Below, piece by piece: positions 26,577 to 34,918 of a DNA stretch of 64,000 nucleotides. Source of the stretch: Deltaproteobacteria bacterium (GTDB lineage Bacteria; Myxococcota; XYA12-FULL-58-9). The DNA is taken from contig JACRCV010000119.1 in the NCBI GenBank assembly GCA_016218825.1, positions 38,819 to 102,818 on the forward strand. The letters run 5' to 3'. The translations under genes and the position numbers were made by a program. Under the pieces are notes generated by a model. The model saw only the letters and a list, made by a program, of their open reading frames with translations. It ran no database searches and was not told the DNA's origin. Each line of letters opens with the position of its first letter. The first letter of the stretch is position 1.

Positions 26577-27158
26577 ATGAGCCTGGATGACCTGCGCCAG
26601 CGTCGCGACCGACGGCGGGCCCTGTATGACCGCCCCGGCCTGCCCCGAACGATGATGCTCACCCCGCTGTTGCTCGTCTGCATGGTGGGCGTGGGCTACT
26701 ACATGTTGAAGAAAGATCTCCTGCCCCTGCCGGGGGTGGATGTCCTGATGACGGCGCCGCCGCAGCCGGGCATGGACGGCACGGTGCGCTTCGTACCGCC
26801 GGCGGTGGTGTCGCACGCCTCGAGCACCGAGACGGCCGAGGCGAACGTCACCGCGGACATCGTCATCAGCGCGAACGCCATCCTGGTGAACGGCGACAAG
26901 GTCGTCACCCTCATCGACAACGAGCTCAAGCCCGAGGACGTCGACGCCGAGGGCCTGGTCGGGCCGCTGTTCGCCAAGCTCAAAGCGATGGCGCGGCCAC
27001 CGACGCCGTCGCCGGCGACCTGGCGGACCGCGGCGCACGTGAGCGCCGAGCGTACCAGCACCTACCGGGTGCTGAAGGCGGTGGGTGACACCGCGAACCA
27101 GGCCGGCTTCTTCGACCTCAGCTTCGAAACCCTGGACAAGCCCGACGAGGCGCCGTAG
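26577..27158 (+). CDS. ExbD/TolR-like inner-membrane protein without an ExbB partner
   Basis: 193 residues. A basic N-terminal tail (1-24) precedes a single transmembrane helix (about 25-45), then a Pro-rich stretch and a periplasmic domain. NVTADIVISANAILVNGDKVV matches the strand-turn-strand with V-N-G/N seen in ExbD, and the last 25 residues (YRVLKAVGDTANQAGFFDLSFET) the final helix-strand; only the fragments AILVNGDKVV and AGFFDLSFET are essential. ExbD/TolR couples proton flow to energised outer-membrane work through an ExbB/TolQ channel, which is missing here, so it may serve a channel encoded elsewhere. The helix lacks a clear Asp at the usual position, a point against proton coupling. 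Confidence 0.65.
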   Translation: MSLDDLRQRRDRRRALYDRPGLPRTMMLTPLLLVCMVGVGYYMLKKDLLPLPGVDVLMTAPPQPGMDGTVRFVPPAVVSHASSTETAEANVTADIVISANAILVNGDKVVTLIDNELKPEDVDAEGLVGPLFAKLKAMARPPTPSPATWRTAAHVSAERTSTYRVLKAVGDTANQAGFFDLSFETLDKPDEAP

Positions 27159-27177
27159 CTCTCACGCGGGAGGCTGC

Positions 27178-28752
27178 ATGCACTTCTTCCCGGTCGTCTC
27201 GAGCGCCGTCTTGTTGTCCCTCACCGGTTGCACCGAGGTACCGGGTGCCGCCTCCAACCTCGTCGCCACCGCGGCGGCGGCGTCCGCGGCCAAGACGCGA
27301 CCCGCGGTCCACGCCGGCTCGTGGTACGCGGCGGACGGCGCCGACGTCCGGGCGCTCTTGGCTGCGAACGCCGCGGCGCCCCGGGCCGACGACGCCCCGA
27401 TCGTCGCCCTGATCGGCCCGCACGCGGGCGTGCGCTTCTCGGGCGCGGTCGCGGCCAAGGCGTACGCGCTTTTCCTTCGCCAACGGGTCGCGCGGATCTT
27501 CCTGATCGGCCCGTCGCACCACCTCGCCTTCGACGGCCTGGCGCTGCCGGCGGCCGACCTGACCGCCTATGCGACACCGTTCGGCAACCTCCCGATCGAC
27601 ACCGAGGCGGTCGCGAGGTTGCGCGGCGTGCCCGGGTTCGCGGGTCCGGCCTCGGCCCACGACGCCGAGCACAGCCTCGAGATGCACGCCATCTTCGCGG
27701 CGCTGGCGGCGCCGGGCGCCAAGCTCGTACCGCTCGTCGCCGGGCGCTTGGGGAGCGCGGCCCGGGTGGCAACGCTCGGAGCTGAGCTTAGCAAGCTCTT
27801 CAAGCCGGGTGACGTCCTGCTCTTTAGCTCGGACTTCACCCACTACGGCCCGGGCTACGGCTACGTCCCGTTCTCGACCCAGGTGCCGGACCGGTTGCTG
27901 CGGCTGCTGCACGCCGCGCGCGACCTCATCTTGCGGCGCGACCTCGGCGGCTTCGACAAGCACGTCGCTGACACCGGCGACACGATCTGCGGGCACGAGC
28001 CGATCCGGCTGGCGCTCAGCGTACTGCCCAAGGACAGCGTCGGCGCCGCAGTCGCCGAGGACTCGAGCGGCCGCATGCTCGAGGACTACGAGAGCTCGGT
28101 GAGCTACTTGAGCCTGGTGTTTCGCCGCCCGGGCGGCCTCGCCGACAGGACGCCCACGACCGCAGAGCGCGCCGCCACCTTGGCCCAGGGGCCACAGGTG
28201 CTCGACGCCGCCGGACAGAAGCTCGCGCTCGGGGTCGCGCGCCGGACGCTTCAGGCCTACCTCACCGACCACAAGACCCTCACCGACGTCGAGCTCGAGA
28301 TCCCGACGACCGGGGTGTGGCGCGACTCGACCGCGGTGTTCGTCACCCTGCAGAAGGACGGCGAGCTGCGCGGCTGCATCGGTCACATCGCGCCGGTCGA
28401 GCCTCTGTGGCAGGACATCCGCGACAACGCCATCGCCGCCGCCACCGAGGACTCCCGGTTCCCCCCGGTCAGCGCCGCGGAGCTACCGCACCTGGAGCTC
28501 GAGGTGAGCGTGCTGACGCCGCCACGCGCGATCCCCGGCGCCGACGCCTTCGTCGTCGGCCGGCACGGCATCATCCTCCAGGCCCGCGGCGGCCGCGCGG
28601 TGTTCTTGCCCCAGGTCGCTCCCGAGCAGGGCTGGGACCGCAACACGACGCTCGAGCACCTGTCGCGCAAGGCAGGGCTGCCGGCGAACGCCTGGCAGGA
28701 CGCGGCGGCCCGCTTTGAGGTGTTCGAGGCCCAGGTGTTTTCGGAGAACTAG
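27178..28752 (+). CDS. AmmeMemoRadiSam-type fusion: Memo domain + AMMECR1 domain, lipoprotein-like
   Basis: 524 residues. A lipobox-like LTGC puts the modified Cys at position 18, though the n-region lacks Arg or Lys. Residues about 45-320 are a Memo-family domain (HAGSWYAADG, IGPHAGVRFSG, GPSHH, SSDFTHYGPGYGY), related to extradiol-dioxygenase folds with His metal ligands. Residues about 345-520 are an AMMECR1 domain (GCIGHIAPVEPLW, LELEVSVLTPP). These two domains form the AmmeMemoRadiSam systems A and B with a radical-SAM enzyme, which is not adjacent. Biochemical role unknown. GGGAGG at 27168-27173 supports the ATG at 27178. Confidence 0.9.
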   Translation: MHFFPVVSSAVLLSLTGCTEVPGAASNLVATAAAASAAKTRPAVHAGSWYAADGADVRALLAANAAAPRADDAPIVALIGPHAGVRFSGAVAAKAYALFLRQRVARIFLIGPSHHLAFDGLALPAADLTAYATPFGNLPIDTEAVARLRGVPGFAGPASAHDAEHSLEMHAIFAALAAPGAKLVPLVAGRLGSAARVATLGAELSKLFKPGDVLLFSSDFTHYGPGYGYVPFSTQVPDRLLRLLHAARDLILRRDLGGFDKHVADTGDTICGHEPIRLALSVLPKDSVGAAVAEDSSGRMLEDYESSVSYLSLVFRRPGGLADRTPTTAERAATLAQGPQVLDAAGQKLALGVARRTLQAYLTDHKTLTDVELEIPTTGVWRDSTAVFVTLQKDGELRGCIGHIAPVEPLWQDIRDNAIAAATEDSRFPPVSAAELPHLELEVSVLTPPRAIPGADAFVVGRHGIILQARGGRAVFLPQVAPEQGWDRNTTLEHLSRKAGLPANAWQDAAARFEVFEAQVFSEN

Positions 28753-28776
28753 ACCCGTGTCGCCCCGGAGGCTCAG

Positions 28777-29079
28777 ATGAAAGTCATCGCCGACATTTGT
28801 GTCGTGCCGCTGACCGGCAAGACCAGCGTGCGCGCCGAGGTGAAGCGCGCCCATCAGATCCTGGTCGACACCGGGCTGACGGTGCACCTGCACGCCTACG
28901 GCACCAACATCGAGGGGGACTACGACGTGATCTTCGCGGCGCTGAAGAAGATCCACGAGGAGCTGCACCGCGCCGGGGTGCCGCGGATCTCCACCAACAT
29001 CCGCCTCGGCTCGCGCACCGACAAAGATCAGGGGATCGCCGACAAGCTCGAGGCGGTGCTCGGCAAAGGCTCCCGGTGA
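28777..29079 (+). CDS. MTH1187/YkoF-family thiamine-binding protein
   Basis: 100 residues, the full length of the single-domain family (UPF0045). The ferredoxin-like beta-alpha-beta-beta-alpha-beta order is visible: a strand with the conserved VPLTG, a first helix, the YGTNIEGDYDVIF strand pair, a second helix and a TNIRLGSRTDK strand. Homologues form tetramers that bind thiamine or related ligands in the cytosol. The gene lies 24 bases downstream of the Memo-AMMECR1 gene with its own GGAGG, so the pair is probably an operon. No TPP riboswitch fits in the spacer. Confidence 0.85.
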   Translation: MKVIADICVVPLTGKTSVRAEVKRAHQILVDTGLTVHLHAYGTNIEGDYDVIFAALKKIHEELHRAGVPRISTNIRLGSRTDKDQGIADKLEAVLGKGSR

Positions 29080-29213
29080 ACGGCGACCTGACCGCGAGCG
29101 TTGCCTCCCCCGATCGTTCGAGCTAGAGAGAAGGACGCTGGTGTTTGCGGCGGCTGTGCCGTCGACGATAGATCGAGGTTGATCACGAACCTCCTCGGAA
29201 GGACCCCGTAGCC

Positions 29214-29921
29214 ATGCAGGCGTTACGCGTCCGCCCCACGATCCTCTTGCCCCTCCGGGAGCGCAGCTCGTTTCTCGACTACTACTACAACCAGGGCGAC
29301 GCCGGCGGCGTGTTCGTCCCTGGGAACCTGCGGCTGGCGAGCGCCGAAGAGGTCGATCTCGAGATCTTGTTCGCCAAAGAGCAAGTCACGATCCACACCC
29401 GCGGCATCATTCGCTGGAAGCGCCTGGCCGGCAAACGCGACCTGCCGGCGGGCATCGGCGTCGAGTTCTTGGCCGCCGAGCGCGCCACCCGCGACCTGCT
29501 GCTGGAGCTGGCGCGGGGCCGCGACGTCAACATCGCCAAGAGGCGGTCGCGTCGCTACCCGGCGATGTTGGAGATCGATTACGCGACCAACTCGGTGTTC
29601 TTGACCGACGTCACCGACGACCTGAGCAAAGAGGGCGCGGCGATACACTGTGATGACCTCCCGGACGTCGGCGCGATCGTGCCGCTGCGCCTCAAGGTCC
29701 CGGACGAGACGAGCCCGATCGACCTGAAGGGCGAGGTCCGTTGGCGCAAGGCCGAGGGCCGGAAGTGCTTCGGAGTCCGGTTCGTGTTCGAGTCGCCGCA
29801 GGCACAGGAGCGACTCGCTGCGCTCGTCGACCGCATCAAGCAGCAGGTGGCGACGGAGCTCAGCTTCTCGACCGCCGAGGCCGTGGCCAAGAACCCCGGC
29901 ACCCGGTCCGGCCGATCGTAG
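29214..29921 (+). CDS. Two-domain PilZ protein (c-di-GMP receptor)
   Basis: 235 residues. The first half (1-105) is a PilZN-like beta-barrel (GGVFVPGNLRL, RGIIRWKRL, GIGVEFLA). The second half is the canonical PilZ domain with both c-di-GMP motifs: the R-x-x-x-R in KRRSRRYPA (about 108-115) and the D-D-L-S-K-E-G near 140, followed by EVRWRKAEG and FGVRFVF. The C-terminus is helical. c-di-GMP binding would switch the two barrels relative to each other. It is a clear paralogue of the gene at 38264. A possible promoter (TTGCGG 29145-29150, GATAGA 29167-29172) lies upstream. Confidence 0.88.
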   Translation: MQALRVRPTILLPLRERSSFLDYYYNQGDAGGVFVPGNLRLASAEEVDLEILFAKEQVTIHTRGIIRWKRLAGKRDLPAGIGVEFLAAERATRDLLLELARGRDVNIAKRRSRRYPAMLEIDYATNSVFLTDVTDDLSKEGAAIHCDDLPDVGAIVPLRLKVPDETSPIDLKGEVRWRKAEGRKCFGVRFVFESPQAQERLAALVDRIKQQVATELSFSTAEAVAKNPGTRSGRS

Positions 29922-30032
29922 GAGCGCTCGCGCCCGGCGGCCGGCGCCGATGCGCTCACGGACCGCTTGACCTCACGTCCGGCATCGGGGAGAGCAGCTT
30001 GGCCCCGCGAGCGCGGGCTGAAGGAGAGTGTC

Positions 30033-31385
30033 ATGCGTCGTACCAGGACCCTCATCATGGGGGCGGCGGGTCGGGACTTTCACAACTTCAACACCCGCTA
30101 CCGGTCTGACAAGAGCCACGAGGTCGTGGCCTTCACCGCGGCCCAGATCCCGTACATCGTCGGCCGCACCTATCCCAAAGAGATCGCCGGCCGCCTCTAT
30201 CCGCGCGGCATCAAGATCTACGACGAGTCCGAGCTCGACCGGCTCATCGCCAAGATGAAGGTCGACGAGGTGGTGTTCTCCTACAGCGACGTGCCCTACG
30301 GCTACGTCATGAACCGCGCCGCAGAGGTGCAGGCGGCCGGCGCCGACTTCGTGCTGCCCGACCAGCGGGCGACGATGCTGAAGGCGAAGAAGCCGGTGAT
30401 CTCGGTGTGCGCGGTGCGCACCGGCTGCGGCAAGAGCCAGACGACGCGCGCCGTCGCCGCGATCCTCAACGCCAAGGGTCTGCGGGTCGCGGTGGTGCGG
30501 CATCCGATGCCCTACGGCGACCTGCTGCGCCAACGCTGCCAGCGCTTCGCCACCATCGACGACCTCAAGGTCAACAAGTGCACGATCGAGGAGATGGAGG
30601 AGTACGAGCCCCACCTCACCCGCGGCTACCTGGTGTTCGCCGGCGTCGACTACGACATGATCCTCAAGGCCGCCGAGCGCGAGGCCGACGTCATCTTGTG
30701 GGACGGCGGCAACAACGACCTGCCCTTCTTCAAGCCCGATCTTCACATCGTCGTCGCCGATCCGCACCGCGTCGGTCACGAGCGCGGTTACTACCCCGGC
30801 GAGGTCAACGCCCGCCTCGCCGACGTCTTCGTCATCAACAAGGAAGACTCGGCGACCAAAGAGAACATCGAGGCGCTGCAGCGCTCGCTCTACGGCCTGA
30901 ACCCGAAGGCGGCCGTCATCCACGCCGACTCCAAGCTCACCGTGGTGGACGGTGACAAGCTCCGCGGCCGCCGCGTCCTGTGCGTCGAGGACGGCCCGAC
31001 GCTCACCCACGGCGACATGACCTTCGGCGCCGCGGTGATCGCCGCCAAGCGCTTTGGCGCCTCCGAGATCGTCGATCCGCGGCCCTACGTCAGCGGCACG
31101 ATGAAAGAGGTGTTCGCCAAGTACCCGAAGATCGGCACCCTGCTGCCGGCGATGGGCTACAGCGACGCTCAGATCCGCGATCTCGGCAGCACCATCGCCC
31201 GCGTTCCGTGTGACGTCGTCCTCATCGGCACCCCGATCGACCTGACGCGCTTGATCCAGATCCAGAAGCCGGCGCTCCGCGTCGGCTACGACCTCGAGGA
31301 GAAGGGCGGGACCCGTCTCGCGACCCAGATCGACGCGCTGCTCAAGAAGAAGAAGAAGAAGAAGAAGGTCAAGGCGCGCCGCTAG
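30033..31385 (+). CDS. COG2403 P-loop protein, cyclic 2,3-diphosphoglycerate synthetase-like
   Basis: 450 residues. An N-terminal Rossmann-like region (RTLIMGAAGRDFHNFNTRYR) precedes a P-loop NTPase core with the Walker A-like VRTGCGKSQTTRA at about 131-143 and FVINKEDSA as the specificity strand. This is the family of archaeal cyclic 2,3-diphosphoglycerate synthetases; in mesophilic bacteria the reaction is unproven. Conserved residues are intact. The C-terminus is odd: eight consecutive AAG codons give a poly-Lys run just before VKARR and the stop. AAGGAG at 30021-30026 fixes the ATG. Confidence 0.85.
   Translation: MRRTRTLIMGAAGRDFHNFNTRYRSDKSHEVVAFTAAQIPYIVGRTYPKEIAGRLYPRGIKIYDESELDRLIAKMKVDEVVFSYSDVPYGYVMNRAAEVQAAGADFVLPDQRATMLKAKKPVISVCAVRTGCGKSQTTRAVAAILNAKGLRVAVVRHPMPYGDLLRQRCQRFATIDDLKVNKCTIEEMEEYEPHLTRGYLVFAGVDYDMILKAAEREADVILWDGGNNDLPFFKPDLHIVVADPHRVGHERGYYPGEVNARLADVFVINKEDSATKENIEALQRSLYGLNPKAAVIHADSKLTVVDGDKLRGRRVLCVEDGPTLTHGDMTFGAAVIAAKRFGASEIVDPRPYVSGTMKEVFAKYPKIGTLLPAMGYSDAQIRDLGSTIARVPCDVVLIGTPIDLTRLIQIQKPALRVGYDLEEKGGTRLATQIDALLKKKKKKKKVKARR
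31344..31367 (+). repeat. (AAG)8 microsatellite inside a gene end
   Basis: Eight AAG units encode eight Lys in the C-terminal tail of the COG2403 protein. Slippage by whole units would change tail charge but keep the frame. Confidence 0.9.
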
Positions 31386-31396
31386 AGTCGGCACCG

Positions 31397-32644
31397 ATGC
31401 TGGCGTGGCTCCTCTCGACCGTCGCGCTCGTGGCCGCCACGCCGCCGGCGAGCATCGCGGTGGTGGCGCTCGGGCCGGCGCCGCTGCCGGACGCCGCCAC
31501 CTACGACCGCGCCCGACAGCAAGTCGGCGCCGACCACGCCCTGTCGACCGCGGACCTCTGGGAAAGGCTGACCGGCAACGCCGCACCGCACGACCCTGAC
31601 CTCGACAGCGTCCAAAAGATGTTCGCCGAGGCCCGCGACTGCGAGGCGCGCTACGACACCGCAGGCGCCAACGCCTTGCGCCTGCAGATCGTGCGGGTCT
31701 TCGACCGCGCCGCGCACCTGTCCCCGACCTTGATCGCAACCACCGCCAACGCGATGCTCGATCTGGTCGCCAACCTCCACGGCGACGAGCAGCGGCGCGA
31801 GGCCGAACGCCAGGCCGCCGAGATCGTCCGGCGCTTTGGCGCCCTGCAGATCGATCCGATCCGCTATGCCCCCGGCATGCGCGAGCTCTTGGGCCAAGCG
31901 CTCGCCCGTTCGCGCCGCGAGGCCGAGCGGCCGGTCCACATCGAGGTGGACACCGCCGGCGAAGTGTTCGCCGAGGGCCGGTCCCTCGGCGCGGTCATTA
32001 CTCGCCTTACGACGACCCTGCCGTCCGGTCGCACCCGCGTCTGGCTCCTGGACCACAACGGCCGGGCGTCGCTGCCGTACCTCGTCGAGGCCGGCGACCA
32101 CGGGGCGACGGTGAAGATCCAGACGGCGCTCGATCTGGCGTTGAGCCTCGAGCCGATCGTGGCGCTCCGTTGCCCGGCCGACTGTGCGGAGCCGCTACGC
32201 GCCCTCGGCGTGCGGCTGCGGGTCGACCGGATCGTCGGCGTTCGCGCCGGCGACGACGGCCCGACCGGCATCGCGGTAGAGGTCCAGAGCGGCGTCGCCT
32301 CGCCGTGGTCGCTGGGCTCGGCGGCGACCACCCCGGAGGCCGCCACCACACCAAGCACGGCTCTGCGGCCGAAGTTTCGGCCGCTCTACCTGCTGCCCTT
32401 CGGCGGCGGCCAGTTCGCCGGCTACCGCCCGATCGCCGGCGGCGTCGTCGCCGGCGTCGACCTCGGTTTGCTCGCCTGGCACGTGCTGGCTTGGCGCGCG
32501 CACCGTGACGCTCTTGCCCGCCGCGACTTCGGACAGGAGCCGGCGCTGCGGTCACGGCGCAACTTGAGCGCCGGCTTGTTCTACGGTGCCCTGGCGCTCG
32601 GGGTCGTCGAAGCCGTCGTGGTCGGCGCGATCACCGGCGAGTGA
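31397..32644 (+). CDS. Hypothetical secreted/membrane protein
   Basis: 415 residues. MLAWLLSTVALVAATPPA is a short signal-like segment lacking an early positive charge. The next 170 residues are helical with an AERQAAEIVRRFGA repeat-like stretch, as in the tetratricopeptide or peptide-chain domains found at the start of several myxobacterial envelope proteins; then comes a beta-rich middle (HIEVDTAGEVFAEGR) and one or two C-terminal hydrophobic helices (about 325-365 and 390-412). No family assigned. The ATG follows TAGAGT (31383-31388) by 8 bases, similar to the leaderless promoters elsewhere, though no good -35 is seen. Confidence 0.7.
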   Translation: MLAWLLSTVALVAATPPASIAVVALGPAPLPDAATYDRARQQVGADHALSTADLWERLTGNAAPHDPDLDSVQKMFAEARDCEARYDTAGANALRLQIVRVFDRAAHLSPTLIATTANAMLDLVANLHGDEQRREAERQAAEIVRRFGALQIDPIRYAPGMRELLGQALARSRREAERPVHIEVDTAGEVFAEGRSLGAVITRLTTTLPSGRTRVWLLDHNGRASLPYLVEAGDHGATVKIQTALDLALSLEPIVALRCPADCAEPLRALGVRLRVDRIVGVRAGDDGPTGIAVEVQSGVASPWSLGSAATTPEAATTPSTALRPKFRPLYLLPFGGGQFAGYRPIAGGVVAGVDLGLLAWHVLAWRAHRDALARRDFGQEPALRSRRNLSAGLFYGALALGVVEAVVVGAITGE

Positions 32645-32656
32645 GCGCGGCGCCGC

Positions 32657-33469
32657 TCACGGCCGCCGCCGAGTGCAGGCGGTGCCGGCGAGCGCATCCC
32701 CGGTGCACTCAAAGCCGGCGGGACAGCTGATGCCGGTCACCACCGTGGCGGTCGCACAGCCCACACACGCCACCGTGGGTGGAGTGCCGGCAGTGCCGCA
32801 AGACCGGGTGCGAAGCGCCTGGTCGCACGCCGCCGCGTCCGCATCGATATTCCAGTCGAACGCCGGCACGTTCGGAGCGACGCTGAACGGCGCCGCGCTC
32901 GGGAGGTCCGCGCTGCCGGCGACCAGGACCCACCAGTCGCTCGGGTCGTCCCCGGGCTCTTCGGCGTCGTGGATCGCGACCCACATCGCCGCCGCCTTCG
33001 GTGCCGGGCCGGCCCCGAGGCTCTGGCGACAGAGCAGACTCAGCCTCCCGGTCGACGCCACGCCGCCGACGCATTGGTCGTGCGGGACCGGCGTCAGGCT
33101 CGCCGCCTCCGGATCGGTCGCGAATGCAGCACCCGCGCTGGCGCTGGTCGACATCCACACCGTATAGCCCGGCACCTTGCCGGTGCGGTCGGCGGTGTCC
33201 TTGTAGTCGCAGGTCTTGCCGGCCTGTCCGTCCACCCGAAAGCCGATGTCGCTGGTCGCCAGGTGCACACCGAGCACCGCCTGCTCGGCGCTGACGCAGT
33301 AGGCGATCACGTCCCGACCGTTCAACGTCTGGCCGCCGCAGACGTAGCCGTCACCGCAATCGTCGTTCGACTCGCAGGCAAAGTGGTCGATGTCGGGATC
33401 GAAGCCGTAGCCGCAGGCGGCGGACGACAGCACGCCGCCGGAGAGGAACAACACGAAGCGCATCTTCAT
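32657..33469 (-). CDS. Cys-rich lipoprotein-like hypothetical protein
   Basis: 270 residues with a signal sequence (MKMRFVLFLSGG) ending at a lipobox-like SSAAC with Cys19. The mature part starts with a knottin-like cluster (FACESNDDCGDGYVCGG), a common start for myxobacterial extracytoplasmic proteins, then a beta-rich domain (about 70-200) and a second Cys cluster at the end (CGTAGTPPTVACVGC and CPAGFECTG). Disulfide-rich outer-membrane or periplasmic protein of unknown function. It begins 4 bases after the stop of the CsgG-like gene, so the two share an operon. Confidence 0.7.
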   Translation of the reverse strand: MKMRFVLFLSGGVLSSAACGYGFDPDIDHFACESNDDCGDGYVCGGQTLNGRDVIAYCVSAEQAVLGVHLATSDIGFRVDGQAGKTCDYKDTADRTGKVPGYTVWMSTSASAGAAFATDPEAASLTPVPHDQCVGGVASTGRLSLLCRQSLGAGPAPKAAAMWVAIHDAEEPGDDPSDWWVLVAGSADLPSAAPFSVAPNVPAFDWNIDADAAACDQALRTRSCGTAGTPPTVACVGCATATVVTGISCPAGFECTGDALAGTACTRRRP

Positions 33470-33473
33470 GGGA

Positions 33474-34526
33474 TCAGAACTCCGCCGCGAGGCCGTGCGG
33501 GGTCGGGGTCACGCGCCAGGCGGTGCCCGCCGCGGCGCTCGGCTCCAAGATCTTGAACACGATGGCGGCGACGACGCCCAGGCCCCCCACCGTGTAGGCA
33601 TAGATCGCGTAGGTTCGCAGGTCCCACGCCTTCTGAGCGTCGGTCTGGGCCGCGTCGTAGACGGAGATCGTCGGGTCGTCGGTCGACACCGGGCTACCGA
33701 CGTCCCGCGCCTTGGAATACGACAGCGCGTGCAGCGCACCGCCGGAGAGCAGCCCGACCACCGCGACGCCGGTGGCGGCGCTCCTCGCGACCCGCTGCCA
33801 ACTGCCACTCACCGGCGCCGGTCCTTCCTTCCCGGTCGCGCTGATCCCCGGGGCGCTGGCGCTGCCGCCGGCACGCTGGGCCTTGGACGCTTCGGTGTCA
33901 GCCCTCGCCTTCTCGGCGTCGGCCCGAGCCTTCTCGGCATCGGCTTTGGCCTTCTCGGCGGCAGCGGCGTCCTTGTCGAGCCGGGCCTTGGTGGCATCGT
34001 AGGCCGCCTGGACGTCGGCGGGGACTCGGCCCTCGAACAGCCGCCAGGCCACGGTGCGAATGAAATCGGGAAGGAGATCCATCCGCCCGGCGATCGTCTC
34101 GCTCACCCGACTCTCGGTCTCACCCCGGGTGATGTTGATCAGGCGCACGTTGACGACGAAGGTGTCGCCGAGCCTGCCGAAGCTCCCGGTGACGATCAGA
34201 TCGACCCCGAGGGCGCCGCCGATCTGCGCCAGGCACGACGCCTCCTCGCAACCGACGCTCTGCTTTTGGAGCTCGAAGCCGATCATGTCCTTGATCTCGG
34301 CGTGGCTGATCACCTTGTAGCCCGGGATCTTGCTGGCCTCGGCGGTGAGCAGATCGGTGAGGTTCCTCACCACATCTGCTTCGATGCCACTCGCCGCGAG
34401 CTCCAGCACCGCGGCCTGACGCGGCATCGCGGCCGCCGCCTTCACCTCGGTGCGTGGCGCGTCCTCGACCGCCCCCACGAACGCCGGGACCAACACCATC
34501 GAGCCGATCACCGTCAATGGATGCAC
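33474..34526 (-). CDS. TolB-N/CsgG-like periplasmic protein with coiled-coil linker
   Basis: 350 residues from the GTG at 34526, which has GAGGGAG upstream. A signal peptide (HPLTVIGSMVLVPAFVGA) is followed by an alpha/beta domain (AVLELAASGI to ETIAG, about 35-150) of the type that groups with TolB-N and CsgG in myxobacterial genomes: SCLAQIGGALGVDLIVTGSFG is its hallmark helix-strand, quoted only in part here as GVDLIVTGSFG. Residues 175-215 contain tandem A-E-K-A-R-A-D heptads, a coiled coil. Two hydrophobic helices follow (about 245-265 and 300-320). Probably a membrane-anchored periplasmic protein of unknown partner. Confidence 0.75.
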   Translation of the reverse strand: MHPLTVIGSMVLVPAFVGAVEDAPRTEVKAAAAMPRQAAVLELAASGIEADVVRNLTDLLTAEASKIPGYKVISHAEIKDMIGFELQKQSVGCEEASCLAQIGGALGVDLIVTGSFGRLGDTFVVNVRLINITRGETESRVSETIAGRMDLLPDFIRTVAWRLFEGRVPADVQAAYDATKARLDKDAAAAEKAKADAEKARADAEKARADTEASKAQRAGGSASAPGISATGKEGPAPVSGSWQRVARSAATGVAVVGLLSGGALHALSYSKARDVGSPVSTDDPTISVYDAAQTDAQKAWDLRTYAIYAYTVGGLGVVAAIVFKILEPSAAAGTAWRVTPTPHGLAAEF

Positions 34527-34579
34527 GTTTGCTCCCTCGCTTCCCTCGAATCGCCGCCCGCGCAGCGACGCGGCCGGCA

Positions 34580-34918
34580 TTATTGCCTGGGCTTCTTCTC
34601 TCGGTCACGCAAGAACAGTCGCACCAACATGTCACGGCTGGCGTCGGTGAGCGAGACAAACACCACCCCGACGCCGGCGGCCTCGTCGCCCCCGGGCGGC
34701 ACCACCCGCACCACCTTGCCGATCCCCTCGATGGTCTCGAAGTCGTCGACGATCACGGTGAACTTTAAGCTCACCTCGCTGCCGACCGGAACGACGTCGT
34801 CGGTCTTGATGAAGCAACCCCCGAGCGAGACGTTCAGGGCGTACTCGCGGATGAACTCGGTCACCGACCGGAACTCGTGGTTGATCTGATGCCGCGGCGC
34901 GACGCGCTTCTCACTCAT
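34580..34918 (-). CDS. Single-domain PilZ protein
   Basis: 112 residues. RVAPRH supplies the R-x-x-x-R arginines near the N-terminus and NVSLGGCFI the D/N-x-S-x-x-G motif, so c-di-GMP binding is expected; it keeps the VGVVFVSL strand and a C-terminal helix. It is the short class of PilZ receptors that act on partners. The ATG overlaps the end of rng by 8 bases (ATGAGTGA) with GGGAGGT inside rng, so the two are translationally coupled, an unusual link between RNA decay and c-di-GMP. Confidence 0.88.
   Translation of the reverse strand: MSEKRVAPRHQINHEFRSVTEFIREYALNVSLGGCFIKTDDVVPVGSEVSLKFTVIVDDFETIEGIGKVVRVVPPGGDEAAGVGVVFVSLTDASRDMLVRLFLRDREKKPRQ

Noticed and set aside
28753..28776. TPP riboswitch before the thiamine-binding-type gene
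   Set aside because: Only 24 bases separate the genes, too short for the aptamer, and no CTGAGA core is present.
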